Shown here: one piece after another, positions 59,218 to 64,000 of the stretch
Numbering within the stretch: the first letter of the stretch is position 1
Layout: every line of letters begins with the position of its first letter
Source: an uncultured Eubacteriales bacterium
GTDB taxonomy: Bacteria; Bacillota; Clostridia; Christensenellales; CAG-314
DNA length: 64,000 nt
Assembly: GCA_900544545.1 (NCBI GenBank)
Contig: UQVY01000006.1
Coordinates: forward strand, 54,779 to 118,778
Direction of reading: 5' to 3'
The notes under the pieces: generated by a model
Seen by the model: the letters and a program-made list of their open reading frames with translations, nothing else
Database searches by the model: none
Told to the model about the DNA's origin: nothing
Program-made: the position numbers and the translations under genes

Positions 59218-59246
59218 ATTATACCGGAAAAACGCGAAAAAATCAA
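59218..59246 (-). promoter_or_regulatory. Sigma-A promoter of the accessory membrane-protein operon
   Basis: TTGATT (plus 59241-59246) and a perfect TATAAT (59218-59223) are 17 bases apart on the minus strand. A second TATAAT lies upstream without a good -35. Confidence 0.75.
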
Positions 59247-59292
59247 TTGAATTATACACTGTTTTTTCAAAAACAACGAAAAGAAGGAAATT

Positions 59293-59373
59293 ATGAATAA
59301 AAAATATAACGCCGGACAGATTCTGCGCTTGGTTTACAAATCCTTTCGGATTTCCGACATCGCTCGGTTTTAA
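59293..59373 (+). other. Short open frame of 26 codons, possible gene remnant or leader peptide
   Basis: ATG at 59293 follows AAGGA and opens 26 codons (start MNKKYNAGQILRLVYK) to TAA at 59371-59373. After this single stop the same frame remains open for about 60 more codons to 59553, across a strong hairpin. It may be a broken gene or a small leader peptide in front of a terminator. I do not recognise it. Confidence 0.25.
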
Positions 59374-59403
59374 ACGAAAACGGTCTGTATTGATTCGCTC
59401 CGC

Positions 59404-59434
59404 AAAAAAAGTCGGATAAGAATATCCGACTTTT
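59404..59434. terminator. Perfect 12-bp hairpin, bidirectional terminator
   Basis: AAAAGTCGGATA (59407-59418) pairs perfectly with TATCCGACTTTT (59423-59434) around AGAA. The A run to the left gives seven Ts on the minus strand. No intact gene ends here, so it probably belonged to a lost gene. Confidence 0.65.
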
Positions 59435-59553
59435 ACGTAGTTTACCTGAAAAACTGTCTGAGCGCAAGGAAATATCCGATATTTTTCCTGTTTTTCGATT
59501 TTTATAAAGGAAGCTCGGAAAATCAATATAACTCTTGTTTTTTGATGACGTAA

Positions 59554-59937
59554 TGTTTATTTTGGTCAAAAACGAAAAGATATAACGCTAAGGCGTTTTT
59601 CGTCTACTATCTGGATAAAAGCCTTATTTGCGGAAACTACTCTATCCGCGAGGACGGAGTAAGGCTGGACGCGGGAAATATGCCTATGTGGGATTACGAC
59701 TACTTTGACCGTTCGCCGCTGACCGAGGACGAGGTGAGTTACTACGCGAACATTCTGGACTTCGACGTTCTCCGCAAGGGCAAGCAGATAATAAAAGACC
59801 GCGTAAATAACGCGGTCTTTAAAAATCCTCAGCAAAAATTATTATGCCCGTGGAAAAAATTTTCCCACCGATACATAGGTATTATCATTGTACTCAATTT
59901 TGCTACAAAAAGCAATACTTTTTTAGAAAAAATCTGA
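59554..59937 (+). pseudogene. Remnant of an unidentified plus-strand gene
   Basis: After TAA at 59551-59553 the frame is open to 59937, and its first ~80 codons look like real protein: SKTKRYNAKAFFVYYLDKS, GVRLDAGNMPMWDYDYFD, SPLTEDEVSYYANILDFD. The beginning is missing and the end runs through a terminator hairpin into AT-rich sequence. I do not recognise the family; the acidic, tyrosine-rich character would fit proteins of conjugative or phage origin, but that is a guess. Confidence 0.4.
59794..59820. terminator. Inverted repeat, likely terminator
   Basis: AAAGACCGCG (59794-59803) pairs perfectly with CGCGGTCTTT (59811-59820) around 7 bases. It may have ended the degraded gene at 59554, whose frame now reads through it. 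Confidence 0.6.
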
Positions 59938-60017
59938 ATTTTTTATAAAAACGGTAAATTTTCAGTTATTCGCTTGCATTTTTCGATTAAAAATGATATT
60001 GTTCCCGAGCAGTTCCG

Positions 60018-60419
60018 GCAACGCAGCCGAAGAGCGAACTTTTAACTTCGGTCGTTCTCTGTCTGAATCGCCTCGAACGCAAATTCGGGAAACTTTTCCG
60101 TCACGTTTTCAAAACCATAACCGTCGACAACGGCTCGGAATTCTCCGATTTCAATGGCTTACAGCGCAGTATTTTCCGCGGAAAACGGACGACGTTTTAT
60201 TATTGCCACCCGTACTGCTCGAGCGAACGCGGCAGCAACGAAAGGCTTAATCGCGAAATCCGTCGGCTTATTCCGAAGGGAACGAATCTCGGAAAACTCA
60301 CTCAATCCGAAGTCAACGCCGTTGAAGATTGGGTTAACAACTACCCTCGGCAAGTCCTCGGGTTTGCGACTTCGAAGGAACTTTTTGACGAAGAAATCCG
60401 ACGACTTGAGTGCGGTTAA
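60018..60419 (+). mobile_element. IS30-family transposase fragment with internal deletion
   Basis: One open frame of 133 codons ends at TAA 60417-60419. Its C-terminal half is typical of IS30 transposases: FKTITVDNGSEFSD, YYCHPYCSSERGSNERLNRE, RRLIPKGTNL. The DDE aspartate (VDNGSE) and final glutamate (ERGSNE) are kept. The N-terminal DNA-binding half is missing. KSELLTSVVLCLNRLERKFG seems to join two separate parts of the usual protein, indicating an in-frame deletion of about 25-30 codons. It cannot be active. Confidence 0.82.
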
Positions 60420-60451
60420 ATTTGTAACTTTCTGCTTCGAAACTAAATTTA

Positions 60452-60469
60452 TAAGTCATTTATGACTTA
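60452..60469. repeat. 18-bp palindrome downstream of the IS30 remnant
   Basis: TAAGTCAT-TT-ATGACTTA is a perfect palindrome 33 bases after the transposase stop. It could mark the end of the old insertion sequence or a terminator-like structure; no matching copy is seen on the left side. Confidence 0.5.
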
Positions 60470-60489
60470 AACCGGATACCGAAGAAAAA

Positions 60490-60572
60490 CCGAAAGCCTT
60501 GTCCGATTATCGACGGTCTGAAAACAATCCTGCGCCGGAACGGCTGATTTCCGAAACGGCGCAGGCTTTCGG
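60490..60572. repeat. Nested inverted repeats
   Basis: CCTGCGCCG (60529-60537) pairs with CGGCGCAGG (60557-60565), and CCGAAAGCC (60490-60498) with GGCTTTCGG (60564-60572); the two right arms share two bases. The element lies in the otherwise empty stretch 60420-60698 between the IS30 remnant and the Hpt gene. It may terminate the Hpt operon, though no long T run follows. Confidence 0.55.
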
Positions 60573-60698
60573 CTGTGAAACATAGAATAATGCCGTTTTC
60601 GTCATCGCCGCGGGCGATACCGACGCAAGACGCAAAAATATCGGCCGAATAAATCCGTCCCGTCTGTTATCACCCGAATTACGCGTCCGCCGCCCCGG

Positions 60699-61061
60699 TC
60701 ACGAGGAAAGGTTTTCGTCCATAACGGCTATCAGTTCTACGATACGGTCGTATTCCTTTTCGACCTCGGAAAACAACTCCGCCGTATTCCCCGAAGCTCT
60801 GCCGCGCAATATTTCCGTCAACACGGAAAGCGGTTTGTTCATTCCGTCAAAACCGAGATTGAGCGAAATCCCTTTGAGCGTATGAGCGGCTCTGAAAGCT
60901 TTTTCGTTGTCTCCCGCTTCGAGCGCGCGTTTAAGCTCCCGAAAATTGGGATCTCTCGGGAATTTCCTCATAATATAAGCCAACGTTTCTTCGTCCCCGA
61001 ATCTTTCAAGAACGTTTGCGTAATTATCTCCCGTCATTTCATAAAGCTCATCGATTCTCAT
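60699..61061 (-). CDS. Histidine phosphotransfer (Hpt) domain protein
   Basis: A 120-residue all-helical phosphotransfer protein. The phosphorylated histidine is H60 in RAAHTLKGISLNLGF, the classical Hpt motif. It should take phosphate from the receiver domain of the hybrid kinase encoded upstream, whose gene it overlaps by 4 bases, and pass it to an unseen response regulator. A GGAG site precedes the ATG. Confidence 0.93.
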   Translation of the reverse strand: MRIDELYEMTGDNYANVLERFGDEETLAYIMRKFPRDPNFRELKRALEAGDNEKAFRAAHTLKGISLNLGFDGMNKPLSVLTEILRGRASGNTAELFSEVEKEYDRIVELIAVMDENLSS

Positions 61062-63208
61062 TTTTTTCGGTCTCCTCTGTTTTTTACGCTCTCGGCTACA
61101 ACCCGAATAAGCTCGGATCTGTCAATGGGTTTTGCAAGATGATAATTCATCCCGGCCTGTCTGACTCTTACTACGTCGTCGGAAAACGCGTTAGCGGTCA
61201 TAGCTATTATAGGAATATATTCGGCGTCTTTTCTGTCCGCCGATCTGATTATGTGCACAGCCTGAATTCCGTCGCACACGGGCATCATAACGTCCATAAG
61301 CACGGCGTCGATACTGCCGACAGCGCTCTTTTTGAAAATATCCGCGGCTTCGAGACCGTTGACTGCGGTGATTACCTCCGCGCCCGCCGTTTTCAGAATA
61401 AAAACCGCTATCTCGAGATTAAGCTCGTTATCTTCCGCGACGAGAATCCTGTAGCCCGCAAGAGCTTTTCGTTCAGGCTCGGATACATCTTCCCGTTTTT
61501 CGGGCTGTCCCGCCGTATCGAACGACAGTCTCAGCGTGAATACCGTTCCTTTGCCCTTTTCGCTGGTTACGGAAATGGTTCCGCCCATTCCGTCAACTAT
61601 CTTTTTAACTATGGACAGTCCCAGCCCCGCTCCGCCCGAGCTTGCATCGTCGGTTTTCTCCTGAGAAAAAGGCTCGTACATTATCTTCTGGAAGTCCTCG
61701 CCGATACCTGTCCCCGTATCCGAAACCGTAAACTCGTACGAGGCTCTTTTTCCGTCGAAATCCGTTTCCCTGCACGAAAAGCCGATGCTTCCGTTCTCCC
61801 GATTGTATTTTACGGCGTTTCCGAGAAGGTTGACGAAAATCCGTTTGAGCTGTACCGCCGCGCCGATCAGATCGTCGTGTACGATTTCCGGTCCGCTCCC
61901 AGACAGAGTTATGCCCTTTTCGCGAGCCTGAAGGTCGATAAGCTCTCCCGTCTGATTCATAAGCTCGGTAAGACTGAAAGTTTCGTCTTTCCACTTAAAG
62001 TCGCCCGTATCGAATTTCGTCATATCGAGAACGTCGCCGACGAGATCGTTCAGATATCCGGCGGCTTTCCGGACTTTTTCGCGGCATTCTTTCTGTTTTT
62101 CGGCGTCGTCCGCATAATACTCGGCTATACCGACCATTCCGAGAATACCGTTTATGGGCGTCCGTATATCGTGACTCATTCTGCGGAGAAACTCGGTTTT
62201 GACTTCGTTCGCGCGTATTGCGTCCTCCGCAAGCTTATCCAGTTCTTTGCGGTAAATCTCGTCGTTTTTCTGCTGTTCGATACGTTTATTGCGGAGGAAT
62301 ACGTATCTTATCGAGAAAAACGCGCAGACAAACAGGGCGTACAGCATTACGGAGGTCAGAGCCACGGTCGTTCTGTTCGTAAAGACGTCGGCTCCCGGCA
62401 TAAAAACGTAAATATAGTAACTTCTGCACTTTCCGCGCATGGCAAAATACTCGCCGTGAGAAGCGGTAAGAAGCTTACCGAAACCGGAAATAGTCCGAAG
62501 CTCGCTTACCACGGGACATTCCGCAGCCGCGCAATCGGCAAATCCGGAATCGTTTGCCGCAATTACGTTCACTCCGTCGGTAACTACTATCTTTCCGTTC
62601 TTTTCGAACTTATAGCCCGTAAGCAGCGTGTTTATGGACAATCTCGAACCCGAAGAAACCGATGCGTCCTGACGGACGTAACAAAGTATGATTCCCTTCG
62701 TATCCTGTCTTGCAACCACGGCGTAATCATAACAATACGTCCCCTCGAAAATCCTCTCGGAATAAGTTTTGAACGATATATCCTCGACCGACGCGAATTT
62801 ATTTATGACGTGCGACCAATCGTCCGCGTCCCTTCCGTCCGAACAAAACGAATACCGCGTTCCCGCGAGACTGTCCGTGATTATTATTCCGGTAAGGCGC
62901 TTTTCTTCGACCTGACTTTCAAGAAGCTCCTCCACGGAAGTTCTTACGAAAACGAGATCTTTTCTTATTTCCCTTGCCTTATCGACAATCTGAAAGAGCG
63001 ATTTCGTACATTCTTCGGCGTTTTTCTCGTCGTAGATAATACACTGCTGCTCGATATATTCTATAAGCTCGGAAAACCTTCCCGACGCGTCGGTTTTACA
63101 CGATTCGGTCGCGATCGCAAACACCGCTCCGCACAAAACCAGCCCGACGGCTGCCACAATAAGAATAATTCCCGTAAGAGAACCCTTAATCTTCATCGTT
63201 TTCCCCAT
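61058..63208 (-). CDS. Hybrid sensor histidine kinase with receiver domain
   Basis: A 716-residue membrane sensor. Two membrane helices (about 10-32 and 280-303) flank an extracytoplasmic region of about 245 residues. A linker leads to the HisKA domain with H346 in RMSHDIRTPINGILGM, then the ATPase domain (NLLGNAVKYNRENG, DTGTGIGEDF, GAGLGLSIVKKIV) and a receiver domain (VAEDNELN, phosphoacceptor D639 in LMDVMMPVCDG, AKPIDR). The start is uncertain: ATG at 63208, TTG at 63214 (overlapping the upstream gene by 4 bases) or ATG at 63196. The solute-binding protein gene upstream probably supplies the ligand sensor. Confidence 0.93.
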   Translation of the reverse strand: MGKTMKIKGSLTGIILIVAAVGLVLCGAVFAIATESCKTDASGRFSELIEYIEQQCIIYDEKNAEECTKSLFQIVDKAREIRKDLVFVRTSVEELLESQVEEKRLTGIIITDSLAGTRYSFCSDGRDADDWSHVINKFASVEDISFKTYSERIFEGTYCYDYAVVARQDTKGIILCYVRQDASVSSGSRLSINTLLTGYKFEKNGKIVVTDGVNVIAANDSGFADCAAAECPVVSELRTISGFGKLLTASHGEYFAMRGKCRSYYIYVFMPGADVFTNRTTVALTSVMLYALFVCAFFSIRYVFLRNKRIEQQKNDEIYRKELDKLAEDAIRANEVKTEFLRRMSHDIRTPINGILGMVGIAEYYADDAEKQKECREKVRKAAGYLNDLVGDVLDMTKFDTGDFKWKDETFSLTELMNQTGELIDLQAREKGITLSGSGPEIVHDDLIGAAVQLKRIFVNLLGNAVKYNRENGSIGFSCRETDFDGKRASYEFTVSDTGTGIGEDFQKIMYEPFSQEKTDDASSGGAGLGLSIVKKIVDGMGGTISVTSEKGKGTVFTLRLSFDTAGQPEKREDVSEPERKALAGYRILVAEDNELNLEIAVFILKTAGAEVITAVNGLEAADIFKKSAVGSIDAVLMDVMMPVCDGIQAVHIIRSADRKDAEYIPIIAMTANAFSDDVVRVRQAGMNYHLAKPIDRSELIRVVAESVKNRGDRKK

Positions 63209-63210
63209 AA

Positions 63211-64000
63211 TCAAAACGCAATGACCTTTTCCGGATCGAGTCCGTATTTTATCACTACTCCGGCAATAAAGCCGTCCTTTTTCATTTCGTCGAGAGCTTC
63301 GTTCAGCGCGTTTATCAACGCCTTATCTGTTCCCTTGAGAAAAGCCGCGCCGATTTTTACTTCGAGAAGCGCTTCGTCCAGGATCCGATATTTCCACGAC
63401 GAATTTTTCATATACTCCGCAAGAGCCGTTTCGTGTCCGGCTATCGCGTCTACGTAACCGTTATTGAGAGCCGCGAATATATTGTCGAATTCGGTCAGGC
63501 AATAGAGATTCTTTATTTCGGGAATCCTCGGATCGCCCATTCCGGAAAATATCTCGTCGGACTTGGACGTGGCCTGTACGGCAACGCTTTTCCATTTAAG
63601 GTCAGCAAAAGTCGTTATGGGACTGTCCTGCCGCACTGCAACGACCTGTCTGCTGTTCATATACGGTCCTATCCATTCGTAACGGTCTTCGCGTCCGGTC
63701 ATACTGAAACTTCCCCACAGACAATCGACCTTTCCTTCGGCAAGAAGAGTATCTTTCTCCGTCCACTCTATATTTACGAATTCGGCTTTATATCCCGCTC
63801 TTCCGAAAGCTTCGACGGCAAGCTCGACGTCTATTCCGGAAAAAACTCCGTCCTCGTCCATAAAGAAAAACGGCGGATATTTATCGCTTCCTATAACGAT
63901 TACGGGACGATTGTCCGGCTCAGCCGGCCTTTCCGTGCAGCCCGAAATCATCACGACGCACAGAACAAAGAGGATAACCCAAAAAGTTACCCCCCCCCCC
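63211..64000 (-). CDS. Family 3 extracellular solute-binding lipoprotein (5' end beyond window)
   Basis: A periplasmic-binding-protein-like domain of amino acid type: IVIGSDKYPPFFFMDEDGVF, SGIDVELAVEAFGRAGY, and WGSFSMTGREDRYEWIGPYM. In frame upstream, to about 63990, is a hydrophobic stretch ending in the lipobox ISGC, so the true start is beyond the ATG at 63954, past the C run at the edge. No ABC permease or ATPase follows; the next genes are the kinase and Hpt protein, so it is likely a signalling receptor and not a transporter part. Confidence 0.85.
   Translation of the reverse strand, partial: GGGVTFWVILFVLCVVMISGCTERPAEPDNRPVIVIGSDKYPPFFFMDEDGVFSGIDVELAVEAFGRAGYKAEFVNIEWTEKDTLLAEGKVDCLWGSFSMTGREDRYEWIGPYMNSRQVVAVRQDSPITTFADLKWKSVAVQATSKSDEIFSGMGDPRIPEIKNLYCLTEFDNIFAALNNGYVDAIAGHETALAEYMKNSSWKYRILDEALLEVKIGAAFLKGTDKALINALNEALDEMKKDGFIAGVVIKYGLDPEKVIAF
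63990..64000. repeat. Run of 11 cytosines at the window edge
   Basis: Positions 63990-64000 are all C (a G run in the sense of the solute-binding protein gene), just upstream of its signal peptide. It may continue past the window. It could be an assembly or sequencing artefact, or a slippage-prone tract. Confidence 0.6.

Noticed and set aside
59179..59526. Minus-strand open frame of 115 codons in the debris region
   Set aside because: It crosses a strong hairpin and the promoter of the membrane protein gene, lacks a ribosome-binding site and has no family resemblance.
61016..63457. An 813-codon open frame on the plus strand
   Set aside because: It is exactly antisense and in codon register to the hybrid kinase gene; its Arg/Tyr/Ser-rich translation has no recognisable domain and it results from the lack of TTA, CTA and TCA codons in the real gene.
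1..64000. CRISPR arrays, toxin-antitoxin, restriction or other phage-defence genes
   Set aside because: I looked for regularly spaced repeats and for known defence families on both strands and saw none.

Overview
The window looks like a chromosomal segment of an endospore-forming member of the Clostridia, probably an uncultured anaerobic lineage. The evidence is a complete spoIIIAA-AH operon, a yabP-yabQ-divIC cluster, the SCIFF peptide and its radical SAM maturase, HemZ, a meso-diaminopimelate-type MurE, and DUF896 and TIGR04086 proteins. About nine tenths of the genes lie on the minus strand. Genes are tightly packed, often overlapping by a few bases, and many are preceded by clear sigma-A promoters with 17-bp spacers. 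Core genes are strikingly poor in TTA, CTA and TCA codons, which is why very long meaningless open frames appear antisense to them.

Layout from left to right. 1-90 is the tail of an aminotransferase. 420-5497 (minus) is a polyamine ABC transporter operon, potABCD, led by an XRE-cupin regulator. 5863-7388 (plus) holds an rRNA methyltransferase and a DUF896 protein. 7516-11240 (minus) holds rpsO, pnp, yabP, yabQ and divIC. 11252-18051 holds recJ, relA, a metallo-beta-lactamase-fold hydrolase and hemZ. 18146-26495 is a translocation, tRNA-modification and repair block: ruvB, queA, tgt, yajC, a TIGR04086 protein, scfA, scfB, secD, secF. 26507-37804 is a glycogen/maltodextrin operon: ridA, a GH13-like protein with lost catalytic residues, malQ, glgB, glgA, glgP and a GH13 glycosidase. 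37901-39866 holds asnS and cobO. 39872-54794 joins the spoIIIA operon directly to a division/cell-wall (dcw) cluster: murE, mraY, murD, ftsW, murA, ftsQ, an FtsA-like gene, ftsZ. 55061-57394 holds rpsF, ssb, rpsR, rnhA and a HAD phosphatase. 57536-60690 is an accessory island: three genes with different codon use, then gene debris that includes an IS30-family remnant. 60699-64000 is a solute-binding protein, hybrid histidine kinase and Hpt phosphotransfer operon, cut by the window edge.

I see no defence system, CRISPR array, tRNA, rRNA or intact mobile element. The most unusual points are: a SecD/SecF pair that appears to lack both membrane aspartates of the proton relay; a GH13-family pseudoenzyme inside the glycogen operon; a divergent FtsA-like protein in the ftsA position; an ftsQ promoter placed so that its transcript should be nearly leaderless; a terminator-like hairpin between the SCIFF peptide and its maturase; fusion of the spoIIIA and dcw clusters; and a polyamine-binding protein held by a C-terminal membrane anchor instead of a lipid. 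All alignments were made by eye and no database search was run.
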